Of a stretch of 64,000 nt of DNA, positions 1-6,523 are shown piece by piece (positions within the stretch are counted from its first letter, which is position 1; each line of letters starts with the position of its first letter). The translations under genes were made by a program, and so were the position numbers. Where the stretch lies: the NCBI GenBank assembly GCA_019187365.1, contig JABARE010000015.1:1-64000 (forward strand). The letters are read 5' to 3'. The notes below the pieces were generated by a model. It saw only the letters and a program-made list of their open reading frames with translations, did not search any database and was not told the DNA's origin. Source of the stretch: Saprospiraceae bacterium. Lineage in GTDB: Bacteria > Bacteroidota > Bacteroidia > Chitinophagales > Saprospiraceae.

Positions 1-86
1 CGTAATTTTCTTCCGACCAGCTTTCTTTCTATCTACACCCTACCCCCCAAAAAAAAGAGCCATGAATACTCTTTCATGACTCTGTG

Positions 87-184
87 TCGGGGCACCAGGA
101 TTGCCTGTCCCGCCAAAGGCGGGGCCTTTCCCGCCGCAGGCGGGAGAACCTGGGACCCTGGCGCCTGCGGCGCCATGCGCTACC
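87..184 (-). pseudogene. Broken tRNA-Pro copy (repeat unit 1) with palindromic inserts
   Basis: This segment matches the intact tRNA-Pro from the 3' end to part of the D arm, then stops. The T loop is split by about 44 bp of GC-rich sequence made of two hairpins of the form CCCGCC-nnn-GGCGGG. The anticodon arm is replaced by another palindrome, TGGCGCC-TGC-GGCGCCA. The 5' acceptor strand and most of the D arm are missing, so it cannot fold as a tRNA. It may still be transcribed by read-through from the functional gene. Confidence 0.8.
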
Positions 185-269
185 GTAATTTTCTTCCGAC
201 CAGCTTTCTTTCTATCTACACCCTACCCCCCAAAAAAAAGAGCCATGAATACTCTTTCATGACTCTGTG

Positions 270-367
270 TCGGGGCACCAGGATTGCCTGTCCCGCCAAA
301 GGCGGGGCCTGTCCCGCCGCAGGCGGGAGAACCTGGGACCCTGGCGCCTGCGGCGCCATGCGCTACC
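270..367 (-). pseudogene. Broken tRNA-Pro copy (repeat unit 2) with palindromic inserts
   Basis: This is the second copy of the disrupted tRNA-Pro 3' part. It has the same T-loop insertion and the same replacement of the anticodon arm as the copy at 87-184, with one visible substitution (T to G) inside the GC-rich insert. Because both copies share the same inserts, the inserts most likely entered before this unit was duplicated. Confidence 0.8.
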
Positions 368-414
368 GTAATTTTCTTCCGACCAGCTTTCTTTCTATCT
401 ACACCCTACCCCCC

Positions 415-449
415 CAAAAAAAGAGCCATGAATACTCTTTCATGACTCT
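415..449 (-). terminator. Intrinsic terminator of tRNA-Pro
   Basis: On the minus strand, directly after the tRNA 3' end, an 11-bp stem (AGAGTCATGAA pairing with TTCATGGCTCT, one G-T pair) with a 6-nt loop is followed by a run of T. The same hairpin recurs in the two upstream repeat units. Confidence 0.75.
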
Positions 450-452
450 GTG

Positions 453-526
453 TCGGGGCACCAGGATTCGAACCTGGGACCCCCTGCTCCCAAAGCAGGT
501 GCGCTACCGGACTGCGCTACGCCCCG
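453..526 (-). tRNA. tRNA-Pro (anticodon TGG)
   Basis: The reverse complement folds as a cloverleaf: a 7-bp acceptor stem (CGGGGCG with TGCCCCG, one G-T pair), an anticodon stem CCTGC/GCAGG enclosing TTTGGGA with anticodon TGG, and a T arm with GTTCGAATC. The discriminator base is A at 453 and no CCA is encoded. It is the only intact member of the tandem array to its left. Confidence 0.95.
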
Positions 527-543
527 AATTCGGCATGAGTGTG
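526..543 (-). repeat. 18-bp repeat, inverted copy
   Basis: GAATTCGGCATGAGTGTG here is the reverse complement, with one mismatch, of the 18-bp units at 999-1034. It begins at the 5' boundary of tRNA-Pro. With those units it brackets the small gene at 575-928. Confidence 0.75.
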
Positions 544-574
544 GGCAAAGATCGTTTGCCTAAAACATTGCTAC

Positions 575-928
575 TCAATCTTCCCGGACATTGCGGTACA
601 TACCGAGCAACATCTTAGAAATTTGTTCATATGATCCATATAAATCCTCATATAGATCATCTTCAATCATTTTCATGCTCTTCAGAACATCTAAAATTGC
701 TACACATTCAAAAACAGAAGAGCGGGCTACGGTAAAATAGTGTTTTTTTTCCTTGGGGCTAAAACGTCCTGTCCCTTCAGCCAGATTTAACTGGATGCTT
801 AACGTAGCTCTCTTGAGTTCGTCGTACAGGTATTTGTCCTTGACCTCACCACTAAAAATATACTTTAATACTTTGTGGTTATTCGTCCTTATAACCTGGT
901 AGATTTCCAGTTTTTCAAAATCAAACAT
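575..928 (-). CDS. Four-helix bundle protein (S23/IVP family)
   Basis: The 117-residue product matches the four-helix-bundle family first found in 23S rRNA intervening sequences and now known as common free-standing genes in Bacteroidota. Recognisable features are the opening FEKLEIYQ, the central LKRATLSIQLNLAEGTGRFS segment, which matches the family core (usually ...S...NIAEG.GR), and a final helix with EQISKMLLG. The usual length is about 115-125 residues, so the gene is complete. The biochemical role of the family is not known. It sits alone between two tRNA genes on the same strand and is flanked by related 18-bp repeats, which suggests it may move or be inherited as a small cassette. 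Confidence 0.85.
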   Translation of the reverse strand: MFDFEKLEIYQVIRTNNHKVLKYIFSGEVKDKYLYDELKRATLSIQLNLAEGTGRFSPKEKKHYFTVARSSVFECVAILDVLKSMKMIEDDLYEDLYGSYEQISKMLLGMYRNVRED

Positions 929-998
929 TCAAATCACACTTTAATCTCTAACCATATGGCTCCACAAAAATTACTCCGCATCCCCATCCAGTCACACT

Positions 999-1034
999 CA
1001 CACCCATGCTGAATTCCACACCCATGCCGAATTC
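999..1034 (-). repeat. Two tandem 18-bp repeats
   Basis: CACACCCATGCTGAATTC (999-1016) is followed directly by CACACCCATGCCGAATTC (1017-1034). They differ at one base. A third copy lies inverted at 526-543. The array stops one base before the 3' end of tRNA-Ser. Confidence 0.8.
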
Positions 1035-1035
1035 G

Positions 1036-1124
1036 CGGTGAGGGAGGGATTCGAACCCTCGGTACCCCTTTCGAGGTACGACGGTTTAGCAAACCGTTGG
1101 TTTCAGCCACTCACCCACCTCACC
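1036..1124 (-). tRNA. tRNA-Ser (anticodon GCT)
   Basis: The reverse complement gives an 89-nt class II tRNA. The acceptor stem is GGTGAGG with CCTCACC, the anticodon loop TTGCTAA lies between ACGGT and ACCGT (anticodon GCT), the long variable arm is built on GTACC/GGTAC, and the T arm contains GTTCGAATC. The discriminator is G at 1036 and CCA is not encoded. Confidence 0.95.
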
Positions 1125-1260
1125 GTCGATATGAATTACGGCAATTTTTTAAGCCCCTCTTTCGAGATCAAAAAGCCGATACAGGCAAAAAATTCAATTC
1201 AACCCCTTGACTTTCAAGTCTATCGGAGGCCCTTTCTCAGGGCACGCAAAAATAGAAAAA

Positions 1261-2646
1261 CTATTTGATCCGCTGGCCTTTCTGGATCTTCTTTTCGACG
1301 GCTTCAGCAGAATCCCGGAAGAAGGGATCGGAATCGAGCAGGTATTTTGCCATGTTGCATGAATAAAGGACTGTTGCGTGGTCCTTGCCGCCGAAAAATT
1401 CACCGATCTGCTTGAGCGATCGCTGCGTGTATTGCTTGGCAAAGTACATGGCCATCTGACGCGCCATTACGATTTGGCGCTGTCGGGACTTCCCCACCAT
1501 CCTTTCGATGGGGACCTTATATTGCTCCGCCACCAGACGGGCAATGGTGTCGATGCCGAGTTCGTGGCTCCACTGGCTCACCGTATTGGTCACCACCTCC
1601 CTGGCAAGATCGAGGTCAATTTTGCGAAAATTCAACGAGGATTGCGCCAAAAGGGATACCAACGCTCCTTCCAGTTCGCGAATGTTGGACTTTATGTTTA
1701 CACATAGGAACTCCATGACATTCTGCGGAATGTCCATATTGTTTTGTTCGACCTTGGCCATCAGGATCGCCATACGCGTCTCGAAATCGGGACTTCCAAG
1801 GTCTGCACTCAGACCCCATTTGAAGCGGCTGATGAGCCGCTCTTCGATATCCTGCAAATCCTTCGGCGGGCGGTCGGCGCTAAGCACAATCTGCTTGCCG
1901 TTTTGGTGCAATTGATTGAAGAGGTGGAAGAAAATTTCCTGCGTACCAGACTTCCCCGCAAAGAACTGTATATCGTCGAGTAACAAAACGTCCAGACCAG
2001 AGTAGAAATTGGAGAATTCTGAAACACTGTTGTTTTTTACGGAGTGAATAAACTGGTTGGTAAATTTCTCCGCATTGGTGTACACGATGGCCTTCTCAGG
2101 ACTCTTTAGCCTGATGCCGTTGCCGATCGCCTGCACCAAATGCGTTTTACCCAATCCAACGCTGCCGTATATGACGAGAGGGTTGAAGAGGTTGCTCTGC
2201 ATCTGCGCGATGTGAAGCCCTGCCTGGCGGGCAACGCGGTTGCAGCTTCCTTCGATAAAATTGTCAAAAGTGTACTTTGGCGATAAATTGCTGTCAACCC
2301 GGAGGTTCCGGATTCCCGGAATGACAAATGGATTGGGCATTCCTTCATCCTCATCCTTCTTTACTTCAGATTCACGGGTTCCAGGCTTTCGGAAACCAGG
2401 CTTTTGGTAATCTTCCATGAGGATGTGGTATTCCAACTTGCCTTTGTCACCCAGTTCTTTCCGCACACAACTTCTCAACAGGTTTAAAAAATGGGATTCC
2501 AGCCATTCGTAAAAAAACTTGTTGGGAACCTGTATCGTCAAAGCCTCGCCCACCAGGCGCACGGGCACAATGGGCTCAAACCATTTGCGGAAATTTTCAC
2601 GGGGAACGGCCGCACGAATGAGATCCAGGATGTTGTTCCAGGCCAT
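1261..2646 (-). CDS. dnaA: Chromosomal replication initiator DnaA
   Basis: DnaA binds DnaA boxes at the origin and opens the duplex for helicase loading. Domain I is visible at residues 1-80 (AWNNILDLIRAAVP, WFEPIVPV). The AAA+ module follows, with Walker A GSVGLGKTHL, Walker B LDVLLLDDIQFF and the sensor region RLISRFKWGL. Domain IV ends with the DnaA signature GGKDHATVLYS. The frame stays open upstream to 2811, but the extra 55 residues do not resemble DnaA domain I. The ATG at 2646 gives 461 residues and begins at the family's usual first helix; a TTG at 2673 is also possible. The Walker A begins GSVG rather than the usual GGVG. No convincing cluster of DnaA boxes was seen beside the gene. 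Confidence 0.95.
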   Translation of the reverse strand: MAWNNILDLIRAAVPRENFRKWFEPIVPVRLVGEALTIQVPNKFFYEWLESHFLNLLRSCVRKELGDKGKLEYHILMEDYQKPGFRKPGTRESEVKKDEDEGMPNPFVIPGIRNLRVDSNLSPKYTFDNFIEGSCNRVARQAGLHIAQMQSNLFNPLVIYGSVGLGKTHLVQAIGNGIRLKSPEKAIVYTNAEKFTNQFIHSVKNNSVSEFSNFYSGLDVLLLDDIQFFAGKSGTQEIFFHLFNQLHQNGKQIVLSADRPPKDLQDIEERLISRFKWGLSADLGSPDFETRMAILMAKVEQNNMDIPQNVMEFLCVNIKSNIRELEGALVSLLAQSSLNFRKIDLDLAREVVTNTVSQWSHELGIDTIARLVAEQYKVPIERMVGKSRQRQIVMARQMAMYFAKQYTQRSLKQIGEFFGGKDHATVLYSCNMAKYLLDSDPFFRDSAEAVEKKIQKGQRIK

Positions 2647-2844
2647 CACGTGGTCTACTGCGCTATGTTGCAAAGTTGGTTTCAAGGCTACCGTTTCGGG
2701 ACGGGGATAAAGGATTGCAAATTTGCGAAAAATCCAATGCTTACCCGGCTCATTCAGGTATTTTTTTTTATCTTGTATTGAACTCATTGTCAACATACTA
2801 AATATTGACATAGAATTGATATATAAAATAGTGAAAGAGAAGGC

Positions 2845-3612
2845 TCAAGCTCTATATGCGGGCCTTCGAAGGGGATTCCGGATTCCGCAAAGCCCCAAAA
2901 ACCGATCGATGCCCATCTGCTTGGGTTCATCGAACAAATACGAGATGTTGGTAGAAAAGTAGTCTTTGAGTACACTGGGGTCAATGCCGCCTGGATAGTC
3001 CTCCAGTTGCCTGACGGCGTCAATTCCCTGACTAAAAGCCCGGTCAATCTGCCTGGCCAATGCAGGATCCAAAGGAGTTCGCGAACACCAAATCGCAAAG
3101 GCAAACGGGAGTTGCGTCCATTCGATCCACGCTTCACACAAATCATAACCAAACGGGTATCGTTTTTCAGCAGCAAACGCATCGTCGCCGATGATGAGCC
3201 GCGCCCCCGGTCCTGCAGGTTTGTCATCGCGGCCTACAGGCAGGAAAACCACTTCTTTGAGTTTCCACCAATGGCGGCAGAGCAATTGCACCAGCAAATT
3301 GGAAGTTCTCGAAGCGGGATTGAGCTCAATCCAACAAAGCTTTTCGATTGGCACTTCGCTAAACAATTTAACGGTGCGCACGGGCCCGACAGACCCAATG
3401 CAAAACCTCGAGGCCAGGTGCAGGTCCTCAAAATCTCCCAGTGACCCAACCGGTAAGAGTGCCATATCCACCTCACCTTCGAGCAGCATTCGCGCACAAG
3501 CTGATGGGACCGCCCGTTTCCATCGGACAATTCCCTGTTGCTGCAGCGAGTCCAATGCCATGCTGAACGGCAGGGAGTTGAGGTATTCGACAGAGGCAAC
3601 TCGAACCATCAT
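2845..3612 (-). CDS. mqnA: Chorismate dehydratase MqnA (futalosine menaquinone pathway)
   Basis: The 255-residue protein matches the MqnA/MqnD periplasmic-binding-protein fold. It has the N-terminal VASVEYLNSLPF motif, the MLLEGEVDMALLPVG segment and the ELNPASRTSN segment of the substrate pocket. MqnA dehydrates chorismate to 3-enolpyruvyl-benzoate, the entry step of the futalosine route to menaquinone. Its ATG overlaps the stop of the phosphatase gene by 4 bp, and mqnE precedes that gene in the same arrangement, so the three are translationally coupled. The MqnA assignment rather than MqnD rests on overall motif resemblance and on the neighbouring mqnE. Confidence 0.85.
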   Translation of the reverse strand: MMVRVASVEYLNSLPFSMALDSLQQQGIVRWKRAVPSACARMLLEGEVDMALLPVGSLGDFEDLHLASRFCIGSVGPVRTVKLFSEVPIEKLCWIELNPASRTSNLLVQLLCRHWWKLKEVVFLPVGRDDKPAGPGARLIIGDDAFAAEKRYPFGYDLCEAWIEWTQLPFAFAIWCSRTPLDPALARQIDRAFSQGIDAVRQLEDYPGGIDPSVLKDYFSTNISYLFDEPKQMGIDRFLGLCGIRNPLRRPAYRA

Positions 3613-4238
3613 CCCTGGACTTCGATGTTGAGGTGGCTTACATCGTTTTCTCTAAGGAAGTTCCAGCTACGTCCATTAAACTGAAGGAGGTAGAGGCCCG
3701 TATTTGCGTGGCCCACCTTTTCCATATCGGACAGCGACCACGATTTCAGCAAACATACCAATGCACGAAGCGTTCGGCCGTGGGTACAGATCAAAGCCTT
3801 TGAAAACTCACGTCTTCGAAGTTCGTCCAGAAATTCAGCAAGCCGGTGTCCAAGCTCTCTAGCCGATTCTCCCCCATCAGCCTTCTGGTCAAAGTCTCCG
3901 GTGCTCCAGCCTTCGACAATGCTCTGAAAACGCTCCAGACGCTCCGGGATGCCCGGTTGCCCTTCGTGCTCACCCCAACTGATCTCGTCGATCCTGCTGT
4001 CCCGCAAAACAGACAATCCGTTGCGTTCGAACGAAGCGATGGTCTGGTAACTCCTCAGCAGCGAGGAGCACATCAACAAGTCAAAGGGTTCCCCTGCGTA
4101 CTTCGAATAGAATGCTTTTGCCTGCCGGAGACCCGTTTCGTTAAGACTTGAATCGACTCCTCTGCCCTGTATGATCCCAAAACGGTTATGATCGGTCTCA
4201 CCATGCCTCAATAAATATAATACCCGAGGATTCATCAT
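3609..4238 (-). CDS. Histidine phosphatase family protein (phosphoglycerate-mutase-like)
   Basis: The 209-residue protein starts with the catalytic LLRHGETDHNRFGIIQGRG loop, where His is the phosphate acceptor, and has a second His in the ICTHGRTLRALVC motif near residue 155. These are the hallmarks of the branch of the histidine phosphatase superfamily that contains cofactor-dependent phosphoglycerate mutases, alpha-ribazole phosphatases (CobC) and broad phosphatases. The substrate cannot be read from sequence. The gene overlaps mqnE and mqnA by 4 bp each, so it is expressed with menaquinone synthesis, although no known futalosine-pathway step requires a phosphatase. Confidence 0.85.
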   Translation of the reverse strand: MMNPRVLYLLRHGETDHNRFGIIQGRGVDSSLNETGLRQAKAFYSKYAGEPFDLLMCSSLLRSYQTIASFERNGLSVLRDSRIDEISWGEHEGQPGIPERLERFQSIVEGWSTGDFDQKADGGESARELGHRLAEFLDELRRREFSKALICTHGRTLRALVCLLKSWSLSDMEKVGHANTGLYLLQFNGRSWNFLRENDVSHLNIEVQG

Positions 4239-5434
4239 TGAGAAGCTGATTCAACAGGGAGTGGAAAAAAGCTGTCTTTGAAGATCGCCGTTTTCGGTTC
4301 CGGGCCATCGCCGTCATAGATGTGCAAAGGATGATACAATGAATCGCGCTCAACGGGAATCCGGCCAACCTGACGGATCAGGTGGATGAGCTCAGCGGTT
4401 TGAAGCGATGGGCGTTGTTCCTCGGAGCCCGCCATGCTGTAGATCCGCGTCGTATCGTCAATGGTGCCGTCGATGTCGTCAACTCCAAAGGAAAGGGCCA
4501 GTTGGGCGTATTGCCTCCCCAGCATGGGCCAATAGGCCTTCAGGTGGTCGAAATTGTCAAGAAAAATTCGCGCAACGGCAAAGTTCTTCATGTCATCGAG
4601 CAGCGAGACTTCTTCAATGTGTGCCATCTCGTTGTTCTTATTGCGGAATTTTAGCGGAATGAATGTTTGAAATCCGTGTGTGCGGTCTTGTAGCTCTCGC
4701 AATCGTTGCATGTGGTCGATCCGGTGTTCATATTGTTCGATGTGGCCATACAACATGGTGGCATTGGATCGCATGCCCATGCCATGCCAGATTTCGTGGA
4801 TGCGCAGCCATTGCTCAGAAGTGCATTTTCCCCCGGCGATCTGATCCCTCAACGCCTCGTCAAAAATCTCAGCACCCCCACCTGGAAGGGAGTCCACTCC
4901 CGCATCGCGCACCCGCTCCAAGCCTTCTTCGTAACTCACCCTTGCCTTGTGAAAGATGTAGTGATACTCAACAGGAGTCAATGCCTTGAGGTGCAGTTCC
5001 GGACGATGCGATTTGACGGCCTTGAAGAAATCGCAATAGAAATCCAGGTCATAGCGCGGGGTAACGCCACCAACGACGTGTACTTCGGTGACAGGTTGCC
5101 CGTCAAAGGCCTTCACCTGGTCGAGCATCTCTTCCAGACTGAGCTCCCATCCCTCCTCGCGTTTCTTAATGCGTCTGCTGTAAGAACAAAAACTACAAGT
5201 ATAGATACAGAGGTTCGTCGGCTCAATATGAAAATTGCGGTTAAAGTAGGTGTGGTTTCTGTGTTTGCGTTCCCGCACCGCATTGGCGAGCGCTCCCAGA
5301 AAGGAAAGATCGGCGCATTCGTATAAAACAAGGCCCTCTGCTGCATCGATGCGCTGCCCGTCGAGAACCTTCTCGCGGATGCGCTCGAGTGTCGCTGCCT
5401 TTTCCGGAAATGCTGCGTCAGGAAATGCTTTCAT
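4235..5434 (-). CDS. mqnE: Aminofutalosine synthase MqnE (radical SAM)
   Basis: The protein joins 3-enolpyruvyl-benzoate, the MqnA product, to adenosine from S-adenosylmethionine, giving aminofutalosine. The radical-SAM CxxxCxxC cluster is in EPTNLCIYTCSFCSYSR. Further motifs typical of MqnE are VHVVGGVTPRYDLDFY, SLPGGGAEIFDE and NATMLYGHIEQYEHRIDH. The frame is open to 5620, but the ATG at 5434 (MKAFPDAAFPEK, 399 residues) gives the usual length and avoids overlap with the divergent glycosyltransferase at 5520. The gene is first of the mqnE-phosphatase-mqnA unit. The related enzymes MqnC and CofH are less likely because of the GGGAEIFDE and NATMLYGHIE motifs. Confidence 0.9.
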   Translation of the reverse strand: MKAFPDAAFPEKAATLERIREKVLDGQRIDAAEGLVLYECADLSFLGALANAVRERKHRNHTYFNRNFHIEPTNLCIYTCSFCSYSRRIKKREEGWELSLEEMLDQVKAFDGQPVTEVHVVGGVTPRYDLDFYCDFFKAVKSHRPELHLKALTPVEYHYIFHKARVSYEEGLERVRDAGVDSLPGGGAEIFDEALRDQIAGGKCTSEQWLRIHEIWHGMGMRSNATMLYGHIEQYEHRIDHMQRLRELQDRTHGFQTFIPLKFRNKNNEMAHIEEVSLLDDMKNFAVARIFLDNFDHLKAYWPMLGRQYAQLALSFGVDDIDGTIDDTTRIYSMAGSEEQRPSLQTAELIHLIRQVGRIPVERDSLYHPLHIYDGDGPEPKTAIFKDSFFPLPVESASQ

Positions 5435-5519
5435 GGGTTGCAAAACTACAACAACTGCCCGGCCCCTTGGTTTAGGGGAATGAGCTCCACCCGCTGGAGG
5501 CTGCATTACCTTTGCAGCG

Positions 5520-6434
5520 GTGTTATCCATTCTGTTACCCGCATACCGGACAGATGTCCGCCCGTTGACCAGGCAATTGAGCAAGCTGGCATCCATGCTT
5601 GAGGTACCCTGCGAGATCATTGTTTGCGACGACGGTTCCGGACTTGAATGGCAACCACTTTTTCAAGAGGCTGGCCGTGAAACTTTTGTGCGCATTCTTG
5701 ATCAACCGGTCAATTCTGGCCGTGCTGCTACCCGCAACCGTCTGGCAGCTCAGGCTCAATACCCCATCCTGTTGTTCCTCGATGCCGACGTATACATTGC
5801 CCAGCCTGATTTTTTACACAACTATCTCAGAGCCATACCCCCGGACGATCATTGGGTGATCTATGGAGGATGCCAGTACCCGGAAGAAAGGCCCGAAGAT
5901 CCAAGACTGCGCCTCCATTGGGAATATGGCCGCCGCGTAGAAAATCCCGGACTGGCAAAACGCAAAAGACAGGCACATCGCCATTTTCACACCGTCAATT
6001 TTATGGTTCCCAAAGCCCTGATGTTGCATCTTCCGTTCGACGAGCACCTGAAAGGGTATGGTCACGAAGACAGTGCTTGGGCCACTGCCCTTTCGCAAAT
6101 GGGAGTCCCCATGGCCCACATCGAAAACCCGGTCGTCCATCTGGGCCTGAACACGCACGTTCATTTTCTGAGGAACGTGGCTTCTTCAGTCTCCAACGCG
6201 CTCACCCTCGAATCAAAAGGCCAAAGCCTACCCGGCGGGCTCAAATTTGTGCGGCTATGCTTGGGCGGACTAAAGCTGAAAGGCCTGTGTTACCATCTTT
6301 ATCGCAGGTGTGAACGGCGAATTGTCCACAATCTCATAGGCCAAAACCCAAATCTTTGGATGTTGGGCATGTACAAACTTGGCCTGAGTCTCCGCAAAGA
6401 GCAGAGGTCGGCATTGAAGCGTAGCAAATCTTAA
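5520..6434 (+). CDS. Glycosyltransferase family 2
   Basis: The 304-residue protein starts at a GTG with LSILLPAYRTDVRPL, the nucleotide-sugar-binding strand of GT-A enzymes. The IIVCDDGSG and FLDADV motifs follow; the latter contains the DxD metal site. A later segment, GYGHEDSAWATAL, resembles the C-terminal acceptor region of galactosyltransferase-type GT2 enzymes and holds the expected acidic catalytic pair. No membrane segment is obvious, so it is probably cytoplasmic or peripheral. It stands divergently to mqnE with about 85 bp between starts. The sugar and acceptor are not predictable; a surface polysaccharide or lipid is likely. Confidence 0.85.
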   Translation: MLSILLPAYRTDVRPLTRQLSKLASMLEVPCEIIVCDDGSGLEWQPLFQEAGRETFVRILDQPVNSGRAATRNRLAAQAQYPILLFLDADVYIAQPDFLHNYLRAIPPDDHWVIYGGCQYPEERPEDPRLRLHWEYGRRVENPGLAKRKRQAHRHFHTVNFMVPKALMLHLPFDEHLKGYGHEDSAWATALSQMGVPMAHIENPVVHLGLNTHVHFLRNVASSVSNALTLESKGQSLPGGLKFVRLCLGGLKLKGLCYHLYRRCERRIVHNLIGQNPNLWMLGMYKLGLSLRKEQRSALKRSKS

Positions 6435-6523
6435 ATTTTCTGCGCAACGGGTATAAAAGTGAACAATTGGTTAACTTGCATTACCAATTGGCTGCGAAGC
6501 ACACCAAACAAAACGGTTAAAGC

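Larger units (their letters stand above)
1..452 (-). repeat. 183-bp tandem repeat downstream of tRNA-Pro
   Basis: The same 183-bp unit starts at 1, 184 and 367 and is almost identical each time. The third copy runs into the intact tRNA-Pro gene. Read on the minus strand, a unit is the 3' part of the tRNA followed by its downstream flank with the transcription terminator, so the array looks like repeated duplication of the tRNA 3' end. Units 1 and 2 differ visibly at one base in the GC-rich insert and in the length of the C/A run. The window begins at a unit boundary, so further copies may lie to the left. A reading frame that runs through the array is an artefact of the repeat. Confidence 0.9.

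Noticed and set aside
1..526. CRISPR array
   Set aside because: The 183-bp units are contiguous, tRNA-derived and have no spacers; no cas genes are nearby.
76..618. 180-residue plus-strand frame with internal repeats
   Set aside because: It is created by the 183-bp tandem tRNA array and runs antisense through the intact tRNA-Pro; no protein-like features.
526..1034. Cloning-adaptor contamination, because GAATTCGGCATGAG resembles a cDNA adaptor
   Set aside because: The copies differ from each other and from that adaptor, occur as an ordered tandem pair plus an inverted copy, and abut genuine tRNA genes.
2647..2844. Replication origin beside dnaA
   Set aside because: The short AT-rich gap was read for DnaA boxes (TTATCCACA-like) and none was convincing; much of it is open frame upstream of the chosen dnaA start.
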